From positions 372,001 to 436,000 of the forward strand of contig NZ_JAUSYN010000001.1 in the NCBI RefSeq assembly GCF_030816915.1: a stretch of 64,000 nucleotides of DNA, read 5' to 3'. This DNA is from Streptomyces sp. B3I8 (GTDB lineage Bacteria > Actinomycetota > Actinomycetes > Streptomycetales > Streptomycetaceae). Below are positions 26,656 through 34,784 of the stretch, piece after piece. A program made the translations under genes and the position numbers. Position 1 is the stretch's first letter. Every line of letters begins with the position of its first letter. The notes beneath the pieces are model-generated. The model saw only the letters and a list, made by a program, of their open reading frames with translations. It was not told where the DNA came from and did no database searches.

Positions 26656-26712
26656 TCCGTCGTCCTTCCGTGGCTGGTCCTGGGGCGGCCCGCGTGCCGG
26701 CGGCCGGGCCGG

Positions 26713-27924
26713 TCAGCTGCCGGCGCGCTCGGCGGTGTGGCTCGCGGTCTCCGGCTCGGCCTCGTCGCCGAGCTCGGCCGACAGCTCGGGCAAGGCCGGT
26801 TCGGACAGGGTGCGGAACAGCAGCCAGCTGAGGGCGGGCATCGCGACCAGGGGCATCAGTGCCGTGCGCAGCGAGGTGGCGTCGGCGATGCTGCCGATGA
26901 GAGGACTGGTCAGCCCGCCGACGCTGACCATGAGGCCGAGGGTGATCCCGCTGGCCGTTCCGACGCGCGTGGGCAGGTAGTCCTGGGCGAGCGTGACCTG
27001 CAGAGAGAAGGGGACGTACAGGCCGACCGAGGTGAGCGCCACGAACAGGTAGATGGCGGGACCGGGCACGAACACCACGCCGGCCACGGCCGCGACCGTG
27101 ATCAGGTACGACGTGCTCACCACGGTGACCCGGTCCCAGCGGTGGGCCAGCCTGCTGCCGAGGAGCGTGCCGACGGCGCCGCCCAGATAGAGCACGAACA
27201 GTGCGGCGGTCCCGGCGGAGGTGCCGCCGCCCGTCTGTTCGCGGACATGGAAGGCGACGAAGGTGCTCATGCCGACGAAGACGACGGACCGGCACACCAC
27301 CGCCAGCGACAGCAGTATGAACGACGCCCAGTCGTTCTGTCCCTCCGCGGCTGTCGCGCCCTTGCCGGCGGACGGGGTCTTCTCCAGCGCCCGCAGCACC
27401 GGCAGCGTCAGGACGCTGCCGATCAGCGCGGGCAGGATGAGCAGCGGTGAGAACCGCAGTCCACCCGTGGCGATCACGGCGGTGACCAGTACCGGAGCGG
27501 CGGCGAAACCCACGTTGCCGCCCAGGGAGAACCAGCCCATGGAACTGTGGCTGCCCTTGCTGGCCGCCCGTGCGATCCGCGCGGACTCCGGATGGTAGGC
27601 GGCGACCCCGATGCCGGACAACGCGACGAACACCAAGGTGAGCGTGTACGAGCCGCCGACCCCGCTCAGGGCCACGCCGAGCCCGCCGAGGACGGTGCTC
27701 GCCGGGAGCAGCCAGGGGATGGCGTGCCGGTCGGTGAGGGCGCCGAACAAGGGCTGCACCACGGAGGACAACAGGCTGGCGGCGAGGACGATCACCGAGG
27801 CCGCGGCGTAGGTGTAGTCGCGCTCGGCGACGAAGAACGGGACGAGGGCCGCCACAGAGCCCTGGTAGACATCCACGCAGGCATGTCCGACCGACAGGAG
27901 AACGATTGACCTGTTCCTTGGCAT
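26713..27924 (-). CDS. MFS exporter, fosmidomycin-resistance-like
   Basis: About 403 residues, 12 predicted membrane segments. The N-terminal LLSVGHACVDVYQGSVAALVPFF and motif FGALTDRHAIPWLLP place it near the Fsr subgroup of drug efflux permeases. Divergent from an AraC regulator with 54 bases between the starts, so the regulator probably controls it. Next to the putative biosynthetic block it could export the product or provide self-resistance. The C-terminus is acidic and cytoplasmic (ELSAELGDEAEPE). Substrate unknown. Confidence 0.83.
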   Translation of the reverse strand: MPRNRSIVLLSVGHACVDVYQGSVAALVPFFVAERDYTYAAASVIVLAASLLSSVVQPLFGALTDRHAIPWLLPASTVLGGLGVALSGVGGSYTLTLVFVALSGIGVAAYHPESARIARAASKGSHSSMGWFSLGGNVGFAAAPVLVTAVIATGGLRFSPLLILPALIGSVLTLPVLRALEKTPSAGKGATAAEGQNDWASFILLSLAVVCRSVVFVGMSTFVAFHVREQTGGGTSAGTAALFVLYLGGAVGTLLGSRLAHRWDRVTVVSTSYLITVAAVAGVVFVPGPAIYLFVALTSVGLYVPFSLQVTLAQDYLPTRVGTASGITLGLMVSVGGLTSPLIGSIADATSLRTALMPLVAMPALSWLLFRTLSEPALPELSAELGDEAEPETASHTAERAGS

Positions 27925-27978
27925 GGCGTCATGGTCACCCGTGGCCGCCGTGTCCGGCTTCCGATAATCTGCCAACCG

Positions 27979-28752
27979 ATGAAGAACTTCCGCCATGAGC
28001 CGGTGGCGTCGACCAACGCCCGCCGACTCGCCTCCGGGACAGGGATCGAGGCCCACAGGCACGACGACCACCAGCTGGTCTACGCCGGCCGGGGCGTGCT
28101 CGCCGTCACCACCGGCGCCGGCTCCTGGACAGCACCGGCCACCCGGGCCATCTGGGTACCGGCCGGCACCGTGCACTCCCACCAGGCGCACGGAGAACTC
28201 GAACTGCACCTGATCGGCATCCCGGCTGACATCCTCCCGCTCGGCGCCGACAGCCCCACCGTGCTCAGCGTCAGCCCGCTGCTGAGGGAACTCATTCTCG
28301 CCTGCACCCGCGACCCGGTGGACATCACCCCGGAACACCGACGCCTGCGCGCAGTCCTCTACGACCAGCTACGCGTCTCCCCCCAGCAGCCGCTGCACGT
28401 GCCGACACCGACGGCACCGCAGTTGAAGGCGCTGTGCGCGATCCTGCACGCCGACCCCGCGGACAACCGCACGCTGGCATCCCTGGGCACAGAGGTCGGC
28501 GCCAGCGGCCGCACGCTGTCCCGGCTCTTCAGGGCCGACCTCGGCATGACGTTCCCGCAGTGGCGCACTCAACTGCGGCTCTCCCACGCCCTGGTGCTGC
28601 TCGCCGAGGACACCCCGGTGACGGTGGTGGCCCACCGGTGCGGCTGGTCCTCGGCGAGCGCGTTCATCGACGTCTACCGCAGCGCTTTCGGCCACACACC
28701 GGGCCGCGCCGTGAGCGCGGCGCGGACGGCGGGACGGGACGGGGGCGGATGA
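27979..28752 (+). CDS. AraC-family regulator with cupin sensor
   Basis: 257 residues. The N-terminal cupin (EAHRHDDHQLVYAGRGVLAV, WVPAGTVHSHQAHGE) would bind a small ligand. The C-terminal double helix-turn-helix is typical: LASLGTEVGASGRTLSRLFRADLGMTFPQWR and VTVVAHRCGWSSASAFIDVYRSAFGHTPG. It is divergent from the MFS exporter and likely activates it when the ligand (perhaps the exported product) is present. ATG at 27979 lies 54 bases from the exporter start, leaving one shared control region. Confidence 0.86.
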   Translation: MKNFRHEPVASTNARRLASGTGIEAHRHDDHQLVYAGRGVLAVTTGAGSWTAPATRAIWVPAGTVHSHQAHGELELHLIGIPADILPLGADSPTVLSVSPLLRELILACTRDPVDITPEHRRLRAVLYDQLRVSPQQPLHVPTPTAPQLKALCAILHADPADNRTLASLGTEVGASGRTLSRLFRADLGMTFPQWRTQLRLSHALVLLAEDTPVTVVAHRCGWSSASAFIDVYRSAFGHTPGRAVSAARTAGRDGGG

Positions 28753-28982
28753 ACCGACGTCCCGTCACTCGGCTCGGCGAGGTTCAGGGTTGCCCCACCC
28801 CGTCACGACAGCAAGGAAGGCAGCGGCGCGGCCCCTTGCGCTGAAGAACGACCGACGGGGAACGCCCCGCTTCCGGCCGGCCACCTCGTGCCGGACGGAA
28901 GCGGACCCTGGCACGGCCCCCGTACCGGTGACATGGCAGCGGCACGCAGGCACTGTCCGGACCGGAGTCCGTGAGGAAGAAG

Positions 28983-30122
28983 TCATCCGATCCGCGCGTC
29001 GGCCTGTTCGGCCAGAGAGCGGGCCAGTTCGCGCAGTCGGCTCGGATTGCGTTCCAGTCCTCTTATGCCCAGGCAGCGGAACAAGTCGAAGAAGGTCTCG
29101 TCACTCTCGATCTTCGTGTCCAAGAGCATCGCGAGCGCGCCGGGCTGGTCGTACGGGACCTTGCGGACAGGCCGTTCCTCGGGGGCGGGCTGCTCGCCGG
29201 TCCCGGCCGGGAGCGGAACCTCCCGTGTCTCGGGCGCTGTCTGATGAGGTACGCGCTCGCCGTCGCCCGTTCGGTGTGACGTGGCGCTCGAGGGTGATCG
29301 GCTCGGTTCGGCAGGGGTGATTACGGCGTAATCACTGCTGGACTTCACCGGCTCTCGGGCCTCGGGCCCACCGGGCGCTGCCGGCCGGTCTGCACCGCGC
29401 CCTCGTTTGTCTGCTTCTTTTCGGGCTCGCTCCTGCTTCAGTTGCTCAAGGGCTCTTTCCTGCTCCGCTGCCGGCCTGTTGCCGACGGCGCGCAGCATGT
29501 CGATGGGCTCTGCCCCGATTCTGGCTTGGAGTTCCGGTGTGAGGTTGAGCAGGGCAAGGCGTTGTGACACCCAGCCCTGGGAGCGGTGGAGACGTCGGGC
29601 GAGGGCTCGTTGACTGCCGTGGATGGCCAGGAGTCGTTCGAGGGCTCGGGCCTCGTCGAGTTCGTCGAGGTCCTGGCGGTGGATGTTGGCGACGAGGGCT
29701 GATTCGAGGAGTTCCTCGGATGTGGCGCCCTGGTCGTCGCTGACCATGACCTTGAGGGTGGCGAGGCCGGCTTCGCGGGCTGCGGCGAGGCGGCTGCTGC
29801 CGTCGATGACGACGTGGGTGGTGTCGGGTTCGAGGTCGGTTTCGCGCTGGGGGTTGGCCTTGACGTAGGCGTCACGGTTCATGACCGTGATCGCCTGCTT
29901 CTGGCCGTGGGTTTTGAGGCTGCCCGCGAGGTCGGTGAGGTCACCCAGGCTGGAGCGTGGGTTGTCGGGGTTGACGCTGATGCGGTGCAGGGGGAGTTCG
30001 GTGGGCGGGGCGATGCCGTCTGTGGGAACGCCGGTGGCGGCGGCGACGGCCTGACGGCGAGAGCTGACGGGGCGCACTCCCCCTCCGAAGCGGCCTGCGC
30101 CCAGTTGATCGGCCTTGCTCAC
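28983..30122 (-). CDS. parB: ParB-family partition protein 2
   Basis: About 379 residues from a GTG overlapping the parA2 stop (GTGA). ParB N-domain: LPLHRISVNPDNPR, then VVIDGSSRLAAAREAGL (the GxRR box here reads GSSRLAAA) and VANIHRQDLDELDEARALERLL. Helix-turn-helix GSQRALARRLHRSQGWVSQRLALLNL. A long charged linker (EQLKQERARKEADKRGRG) precedes a C-terminal domain (DETFFDLFRCLGIRG). Only distantly related to ParB1 at 7268. A parS-like palindrome of a second sequence type lies inside its linker coding region (29317-29335). Confidence 0.86.
   Translation of the reverse strand: MSKADQLGAGRFGGGVRPVSSRRQAVAAATGVPTDGIAPPTELPLHRISVNPDNPRSSLGDLTDLAGSLKTHGQKQAITVMNRDAYVKANPQRETDLEPDTTHVVIDGSSRLAAAREAGLATLKVMVSDDQGATSEELLESALVANIHRQDLDELDEARALERLLAIHGSQRALARRLHRSQGWVSQRLALLNLTPELQARIGAEPIDMLRAVGNRPAAEQERALEQLKQERARKEADKRGRGADRPAAPGGPEAREPVKSSSDYAVITPAEPSRSPSSATSHRTGDGERVPHQTAPETREVPLPAGTGEQPAPEERPVRKVPYDQPGALAMLLDTKIESDETFFDLFRCLGIRGLERNPSRLRELARSLAEQADARIG
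29317..29335. other. Second-type parS palindrome inside parB2
   Basis: GTGATTACGGCGTAATCAC, within codons for the ParB2 linker (SDYAVIT), the matching place to the site inside parB1. Confidence 0.65.
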
Positions 30123-31384
30123 GAGACCTCCCGGGCCATGGCGCGCATGCCGACTGCCTGCTGGGATGTCGGCGCGTAGGACAGCAGGGGCTTCTTCACC
30201 CGGACCGCTTCTTTCTGTTCCTTGAGGTCTCCGATGAGGCCGACGACTCTGGGGTCCTTTATGTCGACCCATCCCTGGAGGGAGGAGGTGGCGATGTAGC
30301 CGCGGCGTGAGTCGTACAGGTTGACGACGATGCCGAGGTAGTCGATGTCGATCTGGAGGTCGCCACGCAGATCGTCGATCTGGGTGGTGAGGAGTCCGTA
30401 GGCGTCGGCGGAGCTGTCTTCGGCCTGGACGACGATGAGGGCTCCGGACTGACCGGGCTTTTCGCCGTCACGGCGGCGCCCGTAGTAGGCGGCGGCGTCC
30501 ATGCTGAGGCCGAGGCTTGGCGGGCAGTCGACGATGATTACGTCGTAATCAGCCTCGAGGGGCGCGAGAGCCCGTTCCAGAGCGGCTTCGCGGGCTCGCA
30601 CGGCGGACAGCCGCACATCGAGCAGGAACGCGTCGTTGCAGGCGGGCAGAAGGTGGAGCCGACCGCCGAAGGTGTCGTCGTCGACGGTGACGATGAGATC
30701 GCGCAGGTCGCCCTTGGGGTCGCCTGCCATGTGGTTGGTGAGGCTGTCCCCGTTCATGGGCAACGGTGTGGCGCCGAGCTGGTTGGTGAGGTGGCATTGC
30801 GGATCGAAGTCGACGAGGAGTACCCGCAGGCCGGGGCCTGGCATGTTCTCGATGTCCAGCGGATCGTCGCCCGGCTCTGCGTCTGCGGTGCGGGTCTCAC
30901 TCGCGCGCAGGGCTTTGGTGAGGGCTTTGGCAACCCGTACGGGGTGGAGAGTGTTGGGGTCTTCGGCCAGTGCCTCGCCGAGTCCGGCGGTGATCGCTGT
31001 CTTGCCCACTCCGCCCTTCTGGTTGCAGACGATGACGCGGCGAGTGATCGCGGGGCGTTCGATGTCCGGGGCCGGATTGGTGTCGAGCCACAGCTGGACG
31101 GACTGGGCGAGGCCTTGGATGAGGGAGACGCGACGGTCGGCAGCGATCTGCCGGAACTCCTCCCATTGGCCAGGGGGGAGGAACGTGGAGAAGGAGTCGG
31201 CGCCGGCGGTGTCGACGGCTGCGGTGGCAGAGGCCAGGTCGCACCAGCCGCTGATGCCCTGCTCAACAGCGACTTGGATTTCGACGCCGTGCTGGGCGGC
31301 TCTGATCTTGAGGTTCTGCCGGAGCCATCCCGGCAGTTTCGAGACGACCTTTTCGCGGTCGTTGGAGGTGGCTGGCGAACTCAT
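30119..31384 (-). CDS. parA: ParA-family partition ATPase 2 with N-terminal DNA-binding extension
   Basis: 421 residues. The N-terminal 130 residues are extra (KLPGWLRQNLKIRAAQHGVEI) and probably bind DNA for autoregulation, as in type Ia ParA. The ATPase has the full signature VIVCNQKGGVGKTA, switch RVLLVDFDPQCHL and YDVIIVDCPPSLGL. Unlike ParA1 the signature lysine is kept. It is first in a parA-parB operon and overlaps parB2 by GTGA. A parS-like palindrome is embedded in the codons for DYDVII (30535-30551). The start is ATG at 31384. Confidence 0.88.
   Translation of the reverse strand: MSSPATSNDREKVVSKLPGWLRQNLKIRAAQHGVEIQVAVEQGISGWCDLASATAAVDTAGADSFSTFLPPGQWEEFRQIAADRRVSLIQGLAQSVQLWLDTNPAPDIERPAITRRVIVCNQKGGVGKTAITAGLGEALAEDPNTLHPVRVAKALTKALRASETRTADAEPGDDPLDIENMPGPGLRVLLVDFDPQCHLTNQLGATPLPMNGDSLTNHMAGDPKGDLRDLIVTVDDDTFGGRLHLLPACNDAFLLDVRLSAVRAREAALERALAPLEADYDVIIVDCPPSLGLSMDAAAYYGRRRDGEKPGQSGALIVVQAEDSSADAYGLLTTQIDDLRGDLQIDIDYLGIVVNLYDSRRGYIATSSLQGWVDIKDPRVVGLIGDLKEQKEAVRVKKPLLSYAPTSQQAVGMRAMAREVS
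30535..30551. other. Second-type parS palindrome inside parA2
   Basis: TGATTACGTCGTAATCA, with perfect 8-bp arms, placed in the codons for a conserved ParA motif (DYDVIIVD). Confidence 0.6.
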
Positions 31385-31396
31385 GGGAGTCACCAT

Positions 31397-31435
31397 ACTA
31401 ACGTCCTAGATCATCTTCACCATCGACACGTTAGT
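31397..31435. promoter_or_regulatory. Candidate parA2 operator
   Basis: Inverted repeat ACTAACGT / ACGTTAGT with a 23-base interval, directly upstream of parA2. Suited to binding by the N-terminal extension of ParA2. Confidence 0.45.
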
Positions 31436-31465
31436 TAGACCAAGTTGACGGGGGGCGAGGCGGAG

Positions 31466-31492
31466 CGAGGTGATTACGGCGTAATCACCTCG
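31466..31492. other. Perfect 27-bp second-type parS palindrome
   Basis: A palindrome with 13-bp perfect arms (CGAGGTGATTACG / CGTAATCACCTCG) about 80 bases upstream of parA2. The longest and cleanest of this site family, so the best candidate for the main parS of the second Par locus. Confidence 0.75.
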
Positions 31493-31501
31493 CGGCCCGA
31501 C

Positions 31502-31740
31502 ATGCCGTGGCTGCGTTCCCCGGACAGCGAGCGCCGTCTGCGCGAGCGGGTCCGCAGGCTCGAGGAACTCCGGGCGGCCGACGCCGAAGAGATCACCCAG
31601 CTCGAGGCCGACGTCGAAGCTCTGGTGGGCACCCTGCACCGGTGCCACGACAGCGAACTGTCACCTGCGCCGGCAGCTCGCCGACCGCCATGCGGCCGTG
31701 CGCGTACTGCCGGCGCGGACGCCGCCCGGCAGGCAGCCGG
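31502..31740 (+). CDS. Short coiled-coil frame, uncertain
   Basis: From the ATG at 31502: MPWLRSPDSERRLRERVRRL followed by EELRAADAEEITQLEADVEALV, a convincing coiled coil of about 45 residues, then an Arg/Ala-rich tail. The frame stays open past 31740, but there it runs antisense over the end of arsI. It is probably a small plasmid gene whose tail was cut off by arrival of the arsenic genes. Confidence 0.4.
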
Positions 31741-32247
31741 TCAGCCGGCGCAGGCGCACCCGGCGGCGGCCTCGGCCTCGGCCGGGGTCCGGGAGGAATC
31801 GCGGGTCTGCTCCTCGGGAGTGCGGCAGGCGGTGGTGCCGCAGCAGGCGTCCGGGGCGGTGCCGGCTTTCTCCAGGGTGCCGGCGTCGGCCTTGACCACG
31901 TACACCTCCCACGGCTCCTTTCCCGGGCCGGTCACCCACACCTTGTCCTGCAGGGCGTAGCAGCAGGAGGTGTCGTTCTCCTCGAACGTGGCCAGGCCCG
32001 CTTCCTTCAGCCGGGTGGTGGCAGCGGTGACGTCCTCGGTGCCGGCGACCTCGACACCGAGGTGGTCCAGGCGGGTCTCCTCGCCGGCCTTGCCCTCGAT
32101 GAGGACCAGCTTCAGCGGGGGCTCGGTGACGGCGAAGTTGGCGTAGCCCTCGCGGCGCTTGGCGGGCTCGGTGCCGAACAGCTTTGAGTAGAAGGCGATC
32201 GAGCCTTCCAGGTCGGCGACGCGCAGGGCGAGCTGGACTCGGGACAT
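31741..32247 (-). CDS. arsI: ArsI/CadI-type C-As lyase (VOC fold)
   Basis: 168 residues. A vicinal-oxygen-chelate dioxygenase of the arsenic type: FYSKLFGTEPAKRREGYANFA, metal ligand His72 in LDHLGVEV, vicinal Cys95-Cys96 in NDTSCCYALQDKVWVTGPG and Glu114 in WEVY. ArsI cleaves the carbon-arsenic bond of trivalent organoarsenicals such as methylarsenite. The tail holds further cysteines (DACCGTTACR, GCACAG) that could bind metal. It is divergent from arsR, with a palindromic operator between. Subfamily (ArsI or CadI) rests on the CC pair and context. Confidence 0.87.
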   Translation of the reverse strand: MSRVQLALRVADLEGSIAFYSKLFGTEPAKRREGYANFAVTEPPLKLVLIEGKAGEETRLDHLGVEVAGTEDVTAATTRLKEAGLATFEENDTSCCYALQDKVWVTGPGKEPWEVYVVKADAGTLEKAGTAPDACCGTTACRTPEEQTRDSSRTPAEAEAAAGCACAG

Positions 32248-32271
32248 GGCGGTCTCCCCTCACAGAGGATG

Positions 32272-32295
32272 CTGTATCGACAACTGTCGATACAG
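32272..32295. promoter_or_regulatory. Probable ArsR operator
   Basis: Perfect 10-bp arms CTGTATCGAC / GTCGATACAG with a 4-base spacer, between the divergent arsI and arsR starts. Suited to ArsR dimer binding and control of both directions. Confidence 0.7.
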
Positions 32296-32336
32296 TCGAG
32301 GTTGCCACCTGGATAGACAGACGTCAACATAGAGCC

Positions 32337-32714
32337 ATGTCGAAACAAGCTGATCTGCCGCTGCTCGGCCAGGGCGCGGCGTGCTGCGCCCCGATGGTCC
32401 GCGAGCCGCTGGGCGAAGGGGACGCCATCGAGCTGTCGCGGATGTTCAAGGCGCTGTCGGACCCCATCAGGCTGCGGCTGCTGTCCCTGATCGCCTCCCA
32501 CGAGGGCGGGGAGGCATGCGTGTGCGACCTGATCGGCCCGTTCGACGTCTCCCAGCCGACCATCTCCCACCACCTGAAGGTGCTGCGCGAGGCCGGGCTG
32601 GTCGGCTCCGAGCGGCGCGGGACCTGGGTGTACTACTGGGTCCTCCCCGAGGCCCTGGCGAAGCTGTCCGTTCTGCTGCATACCCCTGCCGTGCCCGCGA
32701 AGGCGTCCGCGTGA
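32337..32714 (+). CDS. arsR: ArsR-family arsenic-responsive repressor
   Basis: 125 residues, winged helix: ELSRMFKALSDPIRLRLLSLIAS, recognition part FDVSQPTISHHLKVLREAGLV, then RRGTWVYYWV. Cysteines at GAACCAP near the N-terminus and at EACVCDLI are placed to bind As(III). It would repress the divergent arsI and its own operon until arsenite binds. Its stop overlaps the aquaporin GTG (GTGA). ATG at 32337. Confidence 0.88.
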   Translation: MSKQADLPLLGQGAACCAPMVREPLGEGDAIELSRMFKALSDPIRLRLLSLIASHEGGEACVCDLIGPFDVSQPTISHHLKVLREAGLVGSERRGTWVYYWVLPEALAKLSVLLHTPAVPAKASA

Positions 32715-33487
32715 GCGCCCCGGTGCCGCTGGCGCGGCGGGCGGCGGCCGAAGCCGTCGGGACGGCGGCGCTGGTGGCCGTGGTGGTCGGCTCCGGGATC
32801 CAGGCGACTGAATCGACCCGCGACATGGGCCTGCAGCTGCTGGCCGACTCCCTGGCGACCGTCTTCGGCCTGGGGGTGCTCATCGCCCTGCTCGGCCCCG
32901 TCTCCGGGGCGCACTTCAACCCCGTCGTGACGCTCGCCGCCTGGTTCACCGGCCGCCGTACGGCCGACGGTCCCGGCCTGCGGGAGGTGGCCGTGTACGT
33001 GCCCGCGCAGATCGCCGGCGCCATCGGCGGCGCGGTCCTGGCCGACGCCATGTTCGCCCGGCCGCTGGTGCGGTGGTCGACGCACGACCGGTCCGCCGGA
33101 CATCTGTGGCTGGGCGAAGTGATCGCCACCGGGGGACTGGTCTGGCTGATCTTCGGGCTGGCCCGGGTGGGCCGGGCGCACCTGGCGCCGGTGGCGGTCG
33201 CCTCCTACATCGGCGCCGCCTACTGGTTCACCTCCTCCACCAGCTTCGCCAACCCGGCCGTGACCATCGGGCGGGCGTTCACCGACACCTTCGCCGGCAT
33301 CGCCCCCGCCTCCGTGGCCCCGTTCCTCGCCGCCCAGCTCGCCGGCGCCGGCGTGGGCCTGGCCCTGGTCGCCCTCACCTTCGGGCGCCCGGCGCCTGCG
33401 ACCGGGAACGAGGTCGCCGTCCCGCACGGCGAGCAGCACCTCCCCACCCCCTCCCGACCTGCTGAAGAAAGCATCGTTGCCCCATGA
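32711..33487 (+). CDS. MIP/aquaporin-family channel in ars operon (AqpS-like)
   Basis: 258 residues with six membrane segments and the two half-helix motifs AHFNPVVTL and SFANPAVTIG. Aquaglyceroporins in ars operons let arsenite, made inside by ArsC, leave the cell down its gradient, replacing an ArsB or Acr3 pump. No arsB or acr3 is seen here, which supports that role. Translationally coupled on both sides (GTGA with arsR, ATGA with arsC). Confidence 0.85.
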   Translation: MSAPVPLARRAAAEAVGTAALVAVVVGSGIQATESTRDMGLQLLADSLATVFGLGVLIALLGPVSGAHFNPVVTLAAWFTGRRTADGPGLREVAVYVPAQIAGAIGGAVLADAMFARPLVRWSTHDRSAGHLWLGEVIATGGLVWLIFGLARVGRAHLAPVAVASYIGAAYWFTSSTSFANPAVTIGRAFTDTFAGIAPASVAPFLAAQLAGAGVGLALVALTFGRPAPATGNEVAVPHGEQHLPTPSRPAEESIVAP

Positions 33488-33903
33488 GCACTCCCGCCAC
33501 CCCGTCCGTGCTGTTCGTCTGCGTGCACAACGCCGGCCGCTCCCAGATGGCCGCCGCCTTCCTCACCCACCTCGCCGGGGACAAGGTTCAGGTCCGCTCG
33601 GCCGGCTCCGCCCCCGCCGACGCCGTGAACACCGCCGTCGTGGAGGCCATGAAGGAGGTGGGCATCGACATCTCCGCGCAGATCCCGAAGGTCCTCACCG
33701 TCGAGGCGGTGCAGGCCTCGGACGTGGTCATCACGATGGGCTGCGGGGACGCCTGCCCGTACTTCCCCGGCAAGCGGTACCTGGACTGGAAGCTGGACGA
33801 TCCCGCCGGTCGGGGAGTCGAGGCCGTCCGGCCGATCCGCGACGAGATCGAGCGGCGCATCCGCGGCCTGCTCGCCGAGCTCGGCATCGAGGTGACACCG
33901 TGA
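33484..33903 (+). CDS. arsC: Arsenate reductase (low-molecular-weight phosphatase family)
   Basis: 139 residues. The anion loop FVCVHNAGRSQMA gives the CX5R signature, with further Cys in ITMGCGDACPYFPGKRYLDW, so it is of the thioredoxin- or mycothiol-linked type. It reduces arsenate to arsenite, which the aquaporin would release. ATG overlaps the aquaporin stop (ATGA). Confidence 0.9.
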   Translation: MSTPATPSVLFVCVHNAGRSQMAAAFLTHLAGDKVQVRSAGSAPADAVNTAVVEAMKEVGIDISAQIPKVLTVEAVQASDVVITMGCGDACPYFPGKRYLDWKLDDPAGRGVEAVRPIRDEIERRIRGLLAELGIEVTP

Positions 33904-34045
33904 GCACGGCCACCGCGTACGCGTCGCGGTGATGCACCCCGAGCACGCCGCTGCCGTACTGGAGATCCACCAGCTCGGCATCGACGAACAGAACGCCACT
34001 GTCGCTGCGCGGCATCGCCGGCACTCACGCACGGACCCGGATCAC
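33900..34045 (+). pseudogene. Remnant of a GNAT acetyltransferase (ArsN-like)
   Basis: Directly after arsC (GTGA overlap) a short frame VSTATAYASR ends, and in another frame HPEHAAAVLEIHQLGIDEQNAT follows, matching the start of phosphinothricin-type GNAT acetyltransferases. Such genes (arsN) occur in ars operons and acetylate organoarsenicals. The frame is broken and the rest of the enzyme is missing. Confidence 0.5.
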
Positions 34046-34142
34046 ACTGAGGGACACCGCATCGTGAGCGGAGCAGCAGACGACCGCGACCGCGTCCGCG
34101 CCGCCATGGATCGCGAAGCCTGGAGACGGATTTTCTGGTCGA

Positions 34143-34163
34143 AAGCCCCTCTGTCAGGGGCTT
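34143..34163. terminator. Hairpin after the ars operon
   Basis: AAGCCCCT / AGGGGCTT stem (8 bp) with a 5-base loop; no U-tract. Suitable as an actinobacterial terminator for the ars operon. Confidence 0.4.
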
Positions 34164-34226
34164 CACCCGTCTGCCGGCCCAACTGGCCGGCCCAGCCGGC
34201 AGGTTGGAAAGAGCTCACTGAGAGGG

Positions 34227-34460
34227 TTTCAGTCGCTGTTTTCAGTCCTCGACAAAACCGCAGGTCAGAGGGGTGAGGCAACTAAAACAGCGACTGAAGC
34301 AACTGAAGCCTCCTCTATACGACGCACACACGCGCACGCATGAACCCCTCATGTACCCGCATGTTGAGTCGCTTCAGTCGCTTTCCCCCCGTCCTTACCC
34401 TGTCTGAGCTGCGGTTTCTCTTCAGCGACTCAGCGACTCAGCGACCGAGAATCGCTGGGT
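34227..34460. other. Candidate replication origin 2 (diverged copy of origin 1)
   Basis: The same elements as at 4354-4580 in the same order: outer block ending ACAAAACCGCAGGTCAG (34252-34268), iteron pair AACAGCGACTGAAGCAACTG, central CA-rich stretch ACGACGCACACACGCGCAC, iterons GTTGAGTCGCTTCAGTCGCT on the other side, and a reversed outer block with GCTGCGGTTTCTC at 34408-34420 followed by repeats of CAGCGACT. The outer arms are no longer exact and the centre is less AT-rich. It lies beside Par locus 2 with only the ars genes between. No prim-pol or helicase gene is adjacent, so it may need factors in trans or be silent. Confidence 0.65.
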
Positions 34461-34773
34461 CGCTGCTTTCCAGGCCCATCGGCCGTTTTGCGGACCGCTC
34501 GAAGACGAGGTCGCTGTCCGGGCCTTCGCCGGTGCGGACCCGGGTCAGCGTGCCGACGCCTTCCTCGGGGTGGTCGGGGAGGAACGCCAGGGCGGTCCTG
34601 CAGCCGAGTCCCTCGGTCACGCCGAAGACGTGACCTCGCCCGGCAGCGAAGGCCGCGGCCGTCTCGTTCAGCTCCTGGCCGTCGTCGTCGTTGCGCAGAC
34701 GCAGCGGCCGACAGGCCGCGACGCCGTCGATCTCGGCAGGGGATGAGGTGATCAGGACGCCGTTGGACCACAC
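34438..34773 (-). CDS. Hypothetical short frame next to origin 2
   Basis: A GTG-started frame of 111 residues (VWSNGVLITSSPAEIDGVAA and onward) with no recognised domain. Its C-terminal codons run into the iterons of origin 2. Amino-acid composition is normal for a protein, but the overlap with the repeats makes it doubtful. Confidence 0.3.
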   Translation of the reverse strand: MWSNGVLITSSPAEIDGVAACRPLRLRNDDDGQELNETAAAFAAGRGHVFGVTEGLGCRTALAFLPDHPEEGVGTLTRVRTGEGPDSDLVFERSAKRPMGLESSDPAILGR

Positions 34774-34784
34774 GCGCGGCTCAG

